Of a stretch of 64,000 nt of DNA, positions 9,175 to 17,633 are shown one piece after another. The stretch lies in assembly GCA_050699715.1 (NCBI GenBank), contig JBOHFR010000012.1:1-64000 (forward strand), in the 5' to 3' direction. The notes beneath the pieces were generated by a model. The model did no database searches. It saw only the letters and a list, made by a program, of their open reading frames with translations, and was not told where the DNA came from. Source of the stretch: GCA-003244245 sp050699715 (GTDB lineage: Bacteria; Actinomycetota; Actinomycetes; Mycobacteriales; Pseudonocardiaceae). Each line of letters starts with the position of its first letter. Position 1 is the stretch's first letter. Both the position numbers and the translations under genes were made by a program.

Positions 9175-10178
9175 TCGTCGCCGCCCGGCCGACCGATCGC
9201 GATCATGCGCTGCACCGCGCCACGGGCCCGGTGCGCGATGTCGACCGGGACAATTACCTCCTCGACGCCCTCACGCAGGGCGCGCAGCAGCGCCGCCGGA
9301 GTGATCATTTTCATGTACCGGCAGGATGCTCGGTCGTTCACCGCACGGAACTCGACTCCGGGAGCCGCGCGCCGCAGCTGGTGGAGCATGCCGACCTCGG
9401 TGGCCACCAGCACTTCGCGGGCCCCGGTCGCTCGGGCGGCGTCGAGCATGCCGCCCGTGGACAGGATCCGCACCCGCTCAGCGGGCACCGCACCCTCGCC
9501 GGCCAGGTACAGGGCACTCGTCGCACAGCCGCATTCTGGGTGGATGTAGAGCTCGGCCTCCGGCGCGGCGGCGGCCTTCGCGGCCAGCTGGGAACCGTTG
9601 ATCCCGGCGTGCACGTGGCACTCCCCCGCCCAGACCCGCAGGTTGCGCCGGCCAGTGCGACGCCGAACGTGCGCGCCCAGGAACTGATCGGGCAGGAACA
9701 ACACCTCCCGGTCCGCCGGGATGGAGTTGACCACCTCTACGGCGTTGGACGAGGTGCAGCAGATGTCGGTCTCGGCTTTCACCTCGGCGGTGGTGTTCAC
9801 GTAGGACACCACCGCGGCTCCGGGGTGCTCATCCTTCCAGGCTCGCAACTGCTCGGCGTCGATCGAGTCGGCCAGCGAGCAGCCCGCTCGCGCGTCCGGA
9901 ATCAGCACCGTCTTGCCTGGTGCGAGGATTTTCGCGGTCTCGGCCATGAAGTGCACACCGCAGAACACGATGGTGCTTTCCGCGCAGCCCACCGCGATGC
10001 GGGACAACGCCAGCGAGTCCCCGACGTGGTCGGCGATGTCCTGAATCTCGGGCACCTGATAGTTGTGCGCGAGCAGCACCGCGTCACGCTGCCGGGCGAG
10101 CTCACGCACCTCCTGGCGCCAGGCCCGATCCAGCTCCGGCCCAGGGTGGGTCCACTCCGACGCGGCGGTAGCGGCCAT
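9171..10178 (-). CDS. nadA: quinolinate synthase NadA
   Basis: 335 residues from the ATG at 10178, preceded by an excellent GAAGGAGG site; longer in-frame starts run antisense through the divergent regulator and are rejected. NadA is a [4Fe-4S] enzyme making quinolinate from iminoaspartate and DHAP. Seen: AVLLAHNYQVPEIQDIADHV near the N-terminus, HFMAETAKIL, a cysteine in ARAGCSLADS, CCTSSNAVEVV, HPECGCATSALY, and ASCRYMKMITPAALL near the end. The conserved cysteines are present. First gene of nadABC, facing the NrtR-type regulator across a 60-base spacer. Confidence 0.95.
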   Translation of the reverse strand: MAATAASEWTHPGPELDRAWRQEVRELARQRDAVLLAHNYQVPEIQDIADHVGDSLALSRIAVGCAESTIVFCGVHFMAETAKILAPGKTVLIPDARAGCSLADSIDAEQLRAWKDEHPGAAVVSYVNTTAEVKAETDICCTSSNAVEVVNSIPADREVLFLPDQFLGAHVRRRTGRRNLRVWAGECHVHAGINGSQLAAKAAAAPEAELYIHPECGCATSALYLAGEGAVPAERVRILSTGGMLDAARATGAREVLVATEVGMLHQLRRAAPGVEFRAVNDRASCRYMKMITPAALLRALREGVEEVIVPVDIAHRARGAVQRMIAIGRPGGDE

Positions 10179-10218
10179 ATCGCCTCCTTCGCCAGCACCA
10201 ACGCTGGCCTCCGCCTTA

Positions 10219-10241
10219 GTTTTCGCCTTATAGTCGAAAAC
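10219..10241. promoter_or_regulatory. candidate NrtR operator in the nadA-regulator spacer
   Basis: An inverted repeat, GTTTTCG and CGAAAAC separated by nine bases, ends one base before the GTG of the Nudix regulator and lies about 40 bases upstream of nadA. Position and symmetry fit an autoregulatory NrtR site controlling both genes. Inference from context; the exact consensus was not checked. Confidence 0.6.
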
Positions 10242-10994
10242 GTGAATGATAACAGTGTCGGGCTCGGGGTGCACGAAGTTCTCGCCGCGGTCCTGCAGGT
10301 GCGGGACGGGCAGCTGCAGGTGCTGTTGTGGCAACGCGGCATCGAGCCCGACCTCGGGCGTTGGGCGCTGCCGGGTGGCCGCCTGCGCCACTGCGAAGAC
10401 GTGCGGACCTCGGTGCTGCGCCAGCTCGCCGAGAAAGTGGACGTGCGCGAGGTGGCGCACGTGGAGCAGCTGGAAGTGTTCAGCGCGCCGGACCGGATGC
10501 CGCACCAGCGCACCGTGGCCACCGCGTTTCTCGGGCTGGTGCCCTGCGTGGCCGATCCCGTGCTGCCGCGCGACACGGCATGGCACCCGGTGACGGATGC
10601 CCTGTGGCGCTCACCGCGCACCGCCTTCGACCACGGCCTGATCGTGCATCGGGCCCGGGACCGGCTGCGCGCCAAGCTCTCCTACACCAATCTCGGGTTT
10701 GCGCTGGCCCCACCGGAGTTCACCGTCTCGGCGTTGCGTGAGCTCTACTCCGCTGCGCTGGGCCACCGGGTGTCGGCGACGAACCTGCAGCGGGTGCTGG
10801 CCCGCCGGGGGGTGTTGACCCCCACTGGCGGCACCGCCGCACCCGGACCGTCCGGCGGCCGACCCGCGGCGCTGTACCGCTTCGCGGAGCGCGACATGCG
10901 GGTCACCGACCCCTTCGCCGTGCTGCGTCCACCAGAACCCCGGTCCGCCCCGAACCCGCCGGTTCATTGCGCGGATCCGCACCCGGCGTCGTAA
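10242..10994 (+). CDS. nrtR: NrtR-type Nudix-domain transcriptional regulator of NAD synthesis
   Basis: 250 residues from GTG 10242. Residues about 8-130 form a Nudix-like domain (VLLWQRG, LPGGRLRHCEDV) whose Nudix box is degenerate, lacking the usual REXXEE glutamates, as expected for a sensor rather than an enzyme. Residues about 145-210 (SYTNLGFALAPPEFTVSALR, then LQRVLARRGVL) match the winged-helix part of NrtR. In this family the Nudix domain binds ADP-ribose-type NAD metabolites and releases DNA. Divergence from nadABC and the palindrome between them support control of NAD synthesis. A Nudix hydrolase annotation is the alternative. Confidence 0.85.
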   Translation: MNDNSVGLGVHEVLAAVLQVRDGQLQVLLWQRGIEPDLGRWALPGGRLRHCEDVRTSVLRQLAEKVDVREVAHVEQLEVFSAPDRMPHQRTVATAFLGLVPCVADPVLPRDTAWHPVTDALWRSPRTAFDHGLIVHRARDRLRAKLSYTNLGFALAPPEFTVSALRELYSAALGHRVSATNLQRVLARRGVLTPTGGTAAPGPSGGRPAALYRFAERDMRVTDPFAVLRPPEPRSAPNPPVHCADPHPAS

Positions 10995-11003
10995 CGTTGA
11001 CCG

Positions 11004-11672
11004 GTGGCCGAGACCGTCCCGCTGTTCCCGCTGGGCACTGTGCTGTTCCCGGGTGTATCGCTTCCGCTGCACATCTTCGAGCCCCGTTACCGCCAGTTGA
11101 CCGTCGACCTGGTGACCGGCGCCGTACCCGGGCGCCGTTTAGGGGTGGTCGCGGTCAAGCCGGGTCTGGGCGCTGTGGAGGAAACGCACGACATCGGATG
11201 CACCGCGGTGCTCCAGGAGGCCCGCAGGCTTCCTGACGGTCGCTTCGACATCGTCACCCGCGGCGAGAAGCGGTTCCGGCTGCTTGATGTCGATGACACG
11301 TCAGCGCCTTACCTGCTGGGCAGTGTCGAGTGGGTGCCTGATGACGATCCACCAGCAGAGCAGTCGATGCTCCTGCCGATGCTGGCCCGCTCGGCCCGGG
11401 AAGCACACCGGCAGTACCGCTGGGCGGTGGGGCAACACGGAGACCGCGAAGCGCCCAAGGAGGACGTCGATAGTGCGGCGCTGGCGCACCTGCTGGCCTC
11501 GGACTGCTTGCTGGCCCTGGAGGACCAGCAAGCCTTACTCGAGGAACGCGATCCAGCGGATCGGTTGCGCCTGGTGCGCACCTTGCTGGTGCAGGAGGCG
11601 GCGTTCCTGCGGATGCTACGGGCAGTACCGGTACCGCTGGACCAGTTCGCCGTGAAAGCCAGCCGCAACTGA
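11004..11672 (+). CDS. LON peptidase substrate-binding domain protein
   Basis: 222 residues from GTG 11004, nine bases after the nrtR stop. It begins PLFPLGTVLFPGVSLPLHIF, followed by EPRYRQL, the hallmark of the Lon N-terminal (LAN/PUA-like) domain, which here stands alone without ATPase or protease domains. Later motifs GCTAVLQEARRLPDGRFDIV and GEKRFRLL fit the family. The C-terminal 80 residues are helical. Function of stand-alone versions is poorly defined; protein binding is assumed. Confidence 0.9.
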   Translation: MAETVPLFPLGTVLFPGVSLPLHIFEPRYRQLTVDLVTGAVPGRRLGVVAVKPGLGAVEETHDIGCTAVLQEARRLPDGRFDIVTRGEKRFRLLDVDDTSAPYLLGSVEWVPDDDPPAEQSMLLPMLARSAREAHRQYRWAVGQHGDREAPKEDVDSAALAHLLASDCLLALEDQQALLEERDPADRLRLVRTLLVQEAAFLRMLRAVPVPLDQFAVKASRN

Positions 11673-11677
11673 CGCGC

Positions 11678-12226
11678 TCACGAGGTCAGGTCCTCGGTGC
11701 CATTCCAGGCGGCCGTGATGCAGTAGGTGAACGCGACGCCGAAGGGCTGCGTGATGATCACCCATGCCGACTCCAACACCGGGGGGCGGCCGAACGGCGC
11801 CCCGGTGCTCGCCAGGTCGGGGTAACGGGGGGCGACCAGCCACAGCCCGACGCGCATCGCGAGCCACGCCGAGATCAGCGAACCGAGCACCGCGGCGAGG
11901 AGCACCAGAGGGCCACGCCGCCGGTGAAGCAGCCACAGTGCGGCACCCGTGAGCACCCCGGCGGCCAGCCCGAGCAGCAGGAAGGTTGCCATGTCATCGA
12001 AACGGTGCTCGGTCTGCCCGACGAAGGGCAGCACTGCACCGAGCGTGGCGGCGCGGTCGGAGCGCACGACGAACTCGGCCGGCGCGAGCCAGGACCACAG
12101 CGCGCCCAGCGGCAAGCCCAGCACAGCCACCGCGCCCAGCACACCCAGCGCGGCCCGGAGCACCACCCCGAGCAGAGCCGGCACCGGCTCGGAACCCTGC
12201 CGCACCTCCACCCGCACCGTGCTCAT
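11678..12226 (-). CDS. DUF2567-type membrane protein
   Basis: 182 residues from the ATG at 12226 (MSTVRVEVRQG); a longer frame start at 12277 would run through a hairpin and is rejected. Four hydrophobic segments are visible: about 15-40, 72-92, 97-125 and 150-170. The extracytoplasmic loop after helix 1 contains APAEFVVR and AEHRFDDMATF-like residues, and the end has WVIITQPFGVAFTYC. This layout matches the actinobacterial DUF2567 family, of unknown function. It converges with the LON-domain gene, with five bases between stops. Confidence 0.75.
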   Translation of the reverse strand: MSTVRVEVRQGSEPVPALLGVVLRAALGVLGAVAVLGLPLGALWSWLAPAEFVVRSDRAATLGAVLPFVGQTEHRFDDMATFLLLGLAAGVLTGAALWLLHRRRGPLVLLAAVLGSLISAWLAMRVGLWLVAPRYPDLASTGAPFGRPPVLESAWVIITQPFGVAFTYCITAAWNGTEDLTS

Positions 12227-12258
12227 CCCGGGCCTGGACCTGGGTGGCGAACCCCATT

Positions 12259-12292
12259 GAGCGGGGTTATCGAACACCGGATAGCCCCGCTC
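12259..12292 (-). terminator. hairpin between the DUF2567 gene and the next minus-strand gene
   Basis: A 13-bp stem with one G-T pair (12259-12271 with 12280-12292) and a loop of eight bases lies upstream of the DUF2567 start and about 100 bases beyond the stop of the small gene ending at 12391. It probably terminates transcription from that gene. Confidence 0.55.
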
Positions 12293-12390
12293 AGCCCGCT
12301 GAACAACACGTCGGCTTGCGGGTAGGTCACGGGGTGCTCCTCTCCAGGGCGGTGCTGTCTGGCTAGTGTGGCGTACTGGTCTGTCGCAGC

Positions 12391-12594
12391 TCAGTCGGCG
12401 GGGACATCCTGGATCCAGTCCGCGATGTAACCCAGCTTTTCGCCGACCAGCTCAGCCTGCTCGGGTGAGATCACGATGTGCCTGCCCCGCGAGTCGGTGA
12501 CCGTCACCTCCGGCGTCCGGAGCGTGACGGTCACCGGCCCCTTGCCCCCGTGCGCCGGGATCTCCCAGGTCTTCTCGACCACGGTCTCGCTCAT
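12391..12594 (-). CDS. small hypothetical protein
   Basis: 67 residues from ATG 12594 (MSETVVEKTWEIPA); ATG 12624 is an alternative start. Predicted mostly beta with a helix near residues 40-58 (ISPEQAELVGEKLGYIADWI). I do not recognise a named family. It is transcribed divergently from an XRE regulator (start 12742), sharing a 147-base promoter region, so it may be a target of that regulator. A similar arrangement recurs upstream of the second XRE gene at 46326. Confidence 0.6.
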   Translation of the reverse strand: MSETVVEKTWEIPAHGGKGPVTVTLRTPEVTVTDSRGRHIVISPEQAELVGEKLGYIADWIQDVPAD

Positions 12595-12741
12595 GATCTT
12601 TCGCTCGATCTCCACTCGGTCCATGCCCGAACCATCGAACGTTGCATGTACTGCAAGCAATAGCACGATCGAGTGATTGAATCAGTGGCGTCAATGGTGC
12701 ATAGTGGGCACCCACACAACCACGAAGCGGAGGCGCCCAGC

Positions 12742-13590
12742 ATGCCCGGCAACCCCCACACCTCGATCCGGTCCCGCCAGGTCGCCGCCGAGCTACGCAC
12801 CTTACGCGAGCAGGCGGAGATGTCCGGAGCGGAGGTGGCCAAGCGCCTCGGCATGTCACCCAGCAAGATCAGCCGGCTCGAGACCGGCATCACCGGCCTG
12901 CAGATCGAGGACGTCGCCGCGCTGCTGGGCCTCTACCAGGCGCCCGCCGCCACCCGTGACGAGCTGCTCGACCTCGTGCGCCGCTCCGAGGAGCGCGGCT
13001 GGTGGACCCGCCAACCCGGCCTGCCCCAACTCTGGCGCAGCCTGATCGACTTCGAGGCCAAGGCCACCCGCGTGCAGAACTACGAGGCGTCGTTCGTACC
13101 TGGGCTGCTGCAGACGGCGGAATATGCCCGGGCGATCATCCAGGGCATCGCGCCCACCATCACCGAAGCCGAGCTGGACAACCTGGTAGCCGCCCGGATG
13201 GCCCGCCAAGCGGTGTTGACTCGGGCCAGCGCGCCGCAATTATTCGCCGTGGTCGACGAGAGCGCCTTGCGCCGCCCGATCGGCCAGCCCGGGGTGATGC
13301 ACCGGCAGCTGCACCATCTGCTCGGCGTGACGGAGCAACCCCACGTGACGCTGCGGGTGGTGCCGTTGTCGGCCGGGGCGCATGCTGGGCTGCGCGGGCC
13401 GTTCGTGATCCTGGAGTTCGCCGAGGAGCCAGCTTTGGTGTTCATGGAGAACCATGGCACCGAGCTGTTCCTGGAGGAGGAAGCCGATCTGGCGGCCTAC
13501 CGGCTGGCCCTGGGGACTATTCTGCATGCAGCCCTTGCACCCGCTGCAACAACCGAGCTGATCACCCAGATCGCCGCCAAGCTCGGCTGA
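12742..13590 (+). CDS. XRE-family regulator with DUF5753 (Scr1/WhiJ-like antitoxin type)
   Basis: 282 residues from ATG 12742, with GGAGG about ten bases upstream. The helix-turn-helix covers residues about 12-68 (VAAELRTLREQAEMSGAEVA, then LGMSPSKISRLETG). The rest is DUF5753, with FVPGLLQTAEYARAII, LRRPIGQPGVMHRQLHHLL and GPFVILEF motifs. The DUF397 gene follows 47 bases later. Such XRE/DUF397 pairs are abundant in actinomycetes, control development or behave like antitoxin-toxin pairs, and often occur in many copies. A second pair lies at 46326-47413. Confidence 0.9.
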   Translation: MPGNPHTSIRSRQVAAELRTLREQAEMSGAEVAKRLGMSPSKISRLETGITGLQIEDVAALLGLYQAPAATRDELLDLVRRSEERGWWTRQPGLPQLWRSLIDFEAKATRVQNYEASFVPGLLQTAEYARAIIQGIAPTITEAELDNLVAARMARQAVLTRASAPQLFAVVDESALRRPIGQPGVMHRQLHHLLGVTEQPHVTLRVVPLSAGAHAGLRGPFVILEFAEEPALVFMENHGTELFLEEEADLAAYRLALGTILHAALAPAATTELITQIAAKLG

Positions 13591-13637
13591 CCTAGCGGGC
13601 CGTACGGGGTCGAATGAGCACTGGAGAGGAGCCCGGG

Positions 13638-13907
13638 ATGCCTAGGCTGGACCTCAGCGGCGCTCGCTGGCGCAAGAGCAGCCGCAGCAGCGACAAAGCG
13701 AACTGCGTGGAGGTCGCCGCCCTCGACGGCGCCAGCTGGCGCAAGAGCAGCCGCAGCACCGACAAAGCGAACTGCGTGGAGGTCGCCGTCACCGTCGGCG
13801 TCATCGCGGTACGCGACTCCAAGAACCCAGCCGGCGGGGTGCTGGCCCTCCCCCCACCTGCCTGGGCTGCTTTCACCACCGCGCTGCGCGATGGCGAGTT
13901 CAGGTGA
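13638..13907 (+). CDS. DUF397 protein with an internal tandem duplication
   Basis: 89 residues from ATG 13638, with AGGAG six bases upstream. DUF397 proteins are usually about 60-70 residues with one WRKSSRSxxxxNCVEVA motif followed by VAVRDSKxPxG. Here the WRKSSRS...NCVEVA block occurs twice, at residues about 11-27 and 34-50, before the single IAVRDSKNPAGG and the terminal AWAAFTTALRDGEF. Partner of the upstream XRE/DUF5753 regulator. The duplication looks recent because the two 51-base units are almost identical. Confidence 0.85.
   Translation: MPRLDLSGARWRKSSRSSDKANCVEVAALDGASWRKSSRSTDKANCVEVAVTVGVIAVRDSKNPAGGVLALPPPAWAAFTTALRDGEFR
13668..13787 (+). repeat. tandem duplication inside the DUF397 gene (period 69 bp)
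   Basis: Units 13668-13718 and 13737-13787 are 51 bases each and differ at about one base (AGCAGC versus AGCACC). The period of 69 keeps the reading frame and adds 23 residues. Confidence 0.85.
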
Positions 13908-14434
13908 ACGAACGCGCACCCCACAGCGGCAACCACCGGACTGTCCACTGCGCACCCACGTGCGGACGACAACGGACGGGGCACCGCGAGGATCCTTCGG
14001 CCGGCAGTACTGGTTTTCCGACCATCCAACCCCGGAAGCCCCGCGCGTACAGCAACCGCGCCAGGACAACCCGAGCAACCGTGCGGATCCGCATAAGATC
14101 AGCTTGACAGTCCCGGTGACGGCATGCGGGGTGTGGTGTCCGCTCTACGCCTCGTCCGCAGGGGCGAGTACTTCCGCGCCGGGGACGCTCAGCGTCGGCT
14201 CTAGATCGACTGTGACTACCCCACGACGTCTCTGATGACCCACGCGGTCGCGAAGAAGAAGCCAGCTGAGTTTCAGACCAGTGCGTCCACACTGCGACAA
14301 CTTTCGTCGCGCGAGCACAGGGAGGTGGCGACGAGAGAGCTGCTGTCGCTCAACCCAACCGGCTGGTCATCCGGACCCACAACCCCGCACAGCTCATCCG
14401 AGTTGTACTCCGGGAGTGTCGCGGTGTGTCGATG
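13908..14434. other. 527-base stretch without a recognised gene
   Basis: Open frames exist on both strands, but none shows a family motif, ribosome-binding site and sensible start together. It may contain decayed sequence. Confidence 0.4.
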
Positions 14435-14977
14435 TCAGCTATGCGCCATCGTTTCTAGGTGAGCAACCACTCGGACCGCCGTCTGAAGTCCCGGCTCAGT
14501 GAACTGTAACCATTCATCCATATTGCGTGCGATTGGTACGAGCGAGTTGTCTCCTGTGAATGACGTGCATCGCAGCGGAAACCTATCCCGCTTCGCCTCA
14601 TCGAGCGAATTCCGTCGTTCGAGAAGCCACGATCTAACGCCACGCAACCAGTCACCTTCAACGCCTTTGGGGTATTCTAGGGTAACAATATCGCGGCAGT
14701 ACTCGAATGGACGCCGTATTCCAACATCATCAAGGCGGCCGAGCAGATCAGAGATTTGGTCAGCAATTTTTTGCTTCTTAAGAGTTCGCAGTTCATCGGC
14801 CGACGAACTGCGTAATGATTCAAAGGTAACGGTGGTGACGCTTGTTTGCCGCGCAGCGGCTATGGCACCGGATTGAAATCCGCGCTCTCCGATGCCCGGC
14901 ACGCCACGTGCTGATGTCACTGTCGGTGAGGTTTGGGGAAGGACTGTCGCGGTGTGCGGAGTTGCCACCGGTGGCAC
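14435..14977 (-). pseudogene. unrecognised protein fragment, AT-richer than its surroundings
   Basis: Open frame of 180 codons. From about residue 45 onward it reads as a soluble charged protein (ESLRSSSADELRTLKKQKIA, later GDWLRGVRSWLLERRNSLDE), ending VRVVAHLETMAHS. Codon use is clearly less GC-rich than neighbouring genes, suggesting horizontal origin. The first 45 codons overlap GC-rich sequence of a different character, and no start lies at the boundary, so it is probably missing its 5' end. I recognise no family. Confidence 0.4.
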
Positions 14978-15042
14978 GTCCGTAACGGATCCCCCCTTCC
15001 CCCTGGGGCAGTGGGGGCGCGGCAGAGCAGCGCCAGAGGGGC

Positions 15043-15129
15043 ATGGGTGCGGGTTTCTCCACCCTCGTCACCGGCATGGCACAGATCATCGCCATGCTCA
15101 CGAATCTCGAGGCTCGCCAGAGCCGCTGA
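15043..15129 (+). pseudogene. 3' fragment of the coiled-coil gene family seen at 18843 and 19275
   Basis: 28 codons (GFSTLVTGMAQIIAMLTNLE) match the C-terminal segment GFATLATGMAQITTLLTSLG of the two intact tandem genes 4 kb away. Only the last quarter of the gene remains. It ends 28 bases before the phosphoesterase start. Confidence 0.7.
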
Positions 15130-15157
15130 TAGGGGCTCGCGAAGGCACAATGGACGG

Positions 15158-15670
15158 GTGAAGCTGCTCCTGATGGCCGACACGCACATCCCGCACCGCG
15201 CCCGGGATCTGCCCGAGCAGCTGTGGCGAGCCGTCGGCGAGGCCGATGTCGTGGTCCACGCCGGGGACTGGGTGTGCGTCGAGCTACTGGATGCGTTGCT
15301 GGCTCGGGCGAACCGGCTGATCGGAGTAGTCGGCAACAACGACGGGCCGTCGTTGTCCGCACGATTGCCGGAGGTGGCGACGGCCGAGTTGGACGGCGTT
15401 CGGCTGGCAGTCGTGCATGAGACTGGATCGGCGCGCGGCCGGGAGGAGCGGTGTGTGGCCCGTTTCCCCGACACCGACGTATTGGTCTTCGGGCATAGCC
15501 ACATCCCGTGGGACACGGTGGCTCCTCCTGGCCTGCGACTGCTGAACCCGGGCTCCCCGACCGACCGGCGCCGCCAGCCGACCTGCAGTTGGATGACCGC
15601 CAAGATCGATGGTGGACAACTCGGCCACGTGCGGACGCACAGGCAAACCAGTAGCGGGTCACAGTGTTGA
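15158..15670 (+). CDS. YfcE/MJ0936-type metallophosphoesterase
   Basis: 170 residues from GTG 15158. The metal-binding motifs of calcineurin-like phosphoesterases are in order: DTHIPH (residues 8-13), HAGDW, GNND and GHSHIPW, with a final LLNPGSPTDRR that is typical of the YfcE-like group. These small enzymes hydrolyse phosphodiesters; the physiological substrate is not predictable. It is convergent with the permease gene, stops 16 bases apart. Confidence 0.9.
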   Translation: MKLLLMADTHIPHRARDLPEQLWRAVGEADVVVHAGDWVCVELLDALLARANRLIGVVGNNDGPSLSARLPEVATAELDGVRLAVVHETGSARGREERCVARFPDTDVLVFGHSHIPWDTVAPPGLRLLNPGSPTDRRRQPTCSWMTAKIDGGQLGHVRTHRQTSSGSQC

Positions 15671-15685
15671 TTTCGCTGAGCGGCC

Positions 15686-17293
15686 TCACGCGGTCTTGAA
15701 CTCGTCCTCAATGGCGGCAACAACTCGGTCTGGGGGCAGCCTGAGCCGGACCGCCACAAAGAAGATCACGAGACTGAACGCAGCCACCACGCCCAGGTCG
15801 ACCCACTCCGGGATGAGCTTCGTGCCGCCGTACTGTCCGTGATAAGAGATCACTGCCAGGCCGAGGAACCACGGCAGGATCCAGATCAGTGACTGCCAGT
15901 CCAGCGGCGGGCGCTCCATCGGACGGCCCACCGCAAAGGAGATCCCGAACACCACGTAGCCCAAGACGATCGCCAGCATCAGCTTCTTTACCGTGTCCCA
16001 GGATGTCCAGTAGATGATCTCGTTGGCGGCGATGAAGGCCAGCGGCGTAAGAATCGAGGCGGCCAGCAACCGGTACGGCCGGCTGCGGTGGGGGTCAGCC
16101 TTGCGCAGCGCCATCAAGGTGATCGGCGCGAAGGCATACATGATCACTGTTGCGTCGGTGACCAGTCCAACCAAGCTCTGCCAGGTCGGGAAGGGAAGAA
16201 AACAGATCAGCCCCACGATGAACGCTAGGATGATCGAGGTGTAGGGGACACCGCGGCTGCTGAGCGCGCTGACGCTCTTGGGAACGTAGCCGGCGTGGCC
16301 TAGCCCGTAGGCCAGTCGCGCGGAAGTGCCCATATAGATCAGCCCGGTATCCGCCGGTGAAATGAACGCATCAACATACAAAATGGCCGCTAGCCAACCC
16401 AGATCAAGCTCAGTGGCCAGCGTGGCATACGGTCCAAAGTCGCCCTTGCTCACCGGGTTGGACCACCCGTGGATGAGGTTGCTGGGGTTCAGCGCTCCGA
16501 TGAAGGCGATCTCCAGCGCCAGATACAGCAACGTGCCGATCACGACGGCGCCGATCACCGCTCGCGGCACGTTGCGTTGCGGGTCGCGGGCCTCGCCGGC
16601 CATCTGCGTGGCTTGTTCAAAGCCCTGCATCGAGAACACGATCCCCAGCGGCAAAGCGGCAAATATCCCGTGGGCGCCATAGGGGGCGAAACCGCCACCG
16701 GCGGTGAAGTTCGTGGCCCGGAACGACACCGCGATCAACACGCCGACTGTGAGGACCGGTACAGCGATCTTCCAGAGCACGGCGATCGTGTTGGTCTTCG
16801 CCAACCACTGCACCCCAAGGATGTTGATGACGGTGAAGAGCAACATCAACGCAGCGGCGATGCCCAACCCCTTGGGGGTGAGCGCACCAGTAGCCTTGAT
16901 CAGGCCGTGCCAGGTGTGGTCGAGGTAGCCGAGCGCGGCCTCGACTTCGATCGGAGCGATTGTCACGGCCTGAAGCCAGGCTGCCCACCCGGCTGTGAAT
17001 CCCCCTAGTGAGCCGAACACCCACCGCGGCCACCGTCCTGTTCCCCCGGCGAACGGGTAGGCCGCACCGAGCTCCGCGTGCACCAGCGCCAGCAACACGA
17101 GCACCGCACCGGCCAGCACATAGGACACGATCGACGCGCCACCCGCCGACGTGGCCGCCGTCAACGCACCCACCAGCCAGCCCGACCCGATGATCGTACC
17201 CAGCGACAGGAACATCAGCGCCCAAAAACCAACCTCACGCCGGAAACGGGGCCGAGCCTCGAATTCCTCATCGGGCACGATCGTTTGCGCCAT
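15686..17293 (-). CDS. APC-family amino acid permease
   Basis: 535 residues from ATG 17293, preceded by AAGGAG. About twelve transmembrane segments are visible. The first contains FLSLGTIIGSGWLVGAL, with the GxG helix break used for amino acid and sodium binding in APC proteins. Later motifs include GFEQATQMAGEARDPQRNVP. Substrate unknown. The start overlaps the previous minus-strand gene by 26 bases, so it is probably the last gene of the PadR-headed operon 18726-15686. Confidence 0.85.
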   Translation of the reverse strand: MAQTIVPDEEFEARPRFRREVGFWALMFLSLGTIIGSGWLVGALTAATSAGGASIVSYVLAGAVLVLLALVHAELGAAYPFAGGTGRWPRWVFGSLGGFTAGWAAWLQAVTIAPIEVEAALGYLDHTWHGLIKATGALTPKGLGIAAALMLLFTVINILGVQWLAKTNTIAVLWKIAVPVLTVGVLIAVSFRATNFTAGGGFAPYGAHGIFAALPLGIVFSMQGFEQATQMAGEARDPQRNVPRAVIGAVVIGTLLYLALEIAFIGALNPSNLIHGWSNPVSKGDFGPYATLATELDLGWLAAILYVDAFISPADTGLIYMGTSARLAYGLGHAGYVPKSVSALSSRGVPYTSIILAFIVGLICFLPFPTWQSLVGLVTDATVIMYAFAPITLMALRKADPHRSRPYRLLAASILTPLAFIAANEIIYWTSWDTVKKLMLAIVLGYVVFGISFAVGRPMERPPLDWQSLIWILPWFLGLAVISYHGQYGGTKLIPEWVDLGVVAAFSLVIFFVAVRLRLPPDRVVAAIEDEFKTA

Positions 17294-17633
17294 GATCAGA
17301 AAACTCCTTGCCGGTATCAGGCCGCTCAGCGGGTTGCCCCTTTCTCGGCGGGGGCCGCCCGCGCCGCCGCGGAGCCAGCGTCCGGAGGCTCTCTTGGGGG
17401 CGCAGCACGCTGAGCAGCCGATCGAGAACCTCCTTCGCCGCTTTCCGCCGACCCGGATCAGCCGAGCACACCGCGACCAACGCCACCGTGACAACCAACG
17501 CCAACGGCAGGCTGAGCAACACGCCGATGACGACGACGATGACTGGCCCCAGCGCCGTGGGGAGCACCGCAGCGACCACCACCGTGCCCACGGCCCTGAC
17601 GCCCACCACCAGCCGGCTCCCCACGGCCCTCAC
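17268..17633 (-). CDS. small membrane protein in the PadR operon
   Basis: 121 residues. A long hydrophobic region at about residues 5-57 (VVVAAVLPTALGPVIVVVIG and LALVVTVALVAV) probably forms two membrane helices, followed by a basic tail rich in Arg and Pro. The start overlaps the upstream gene by four bases and the 3' end overlaps the permease start, so it is translationally coupled to both. No known family recognised. Confidence 0.65.
   Translation of the reverse strand: MRAVGSRLVVGVRAVGTVVVAAVLPTALGPVIVVVIGVLLSLPLALVVTVALVAVCSADPGRRKAAKEVLDRLLSVLRPQESLRTLAPRRRGRPPPRKGQPAERPDTGKEFSDHGANDRAR

Noticed and set aside
7621..9549. 642-codon plus-strand open frame opposite nadB and nadA
   Set aside because: It is antisense to two clear enzymes, rich in Arg/Gly/His and without motifs; long antisense frames are expected at this GC content.
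9231..10241. N-terminal extension of the Nudix regulator frame
   Set aside because: It lies antisense to nadA and passes through the candidate operator; GTG 10242 gives a normal NrtR N-terminus.
10242..10994. Catalytic Nudix hydrolase
   Set aside because: The Nudix box lacks the catalytic glutamate pattern and the C-terminal half is a winged helix; a regulator fits better.
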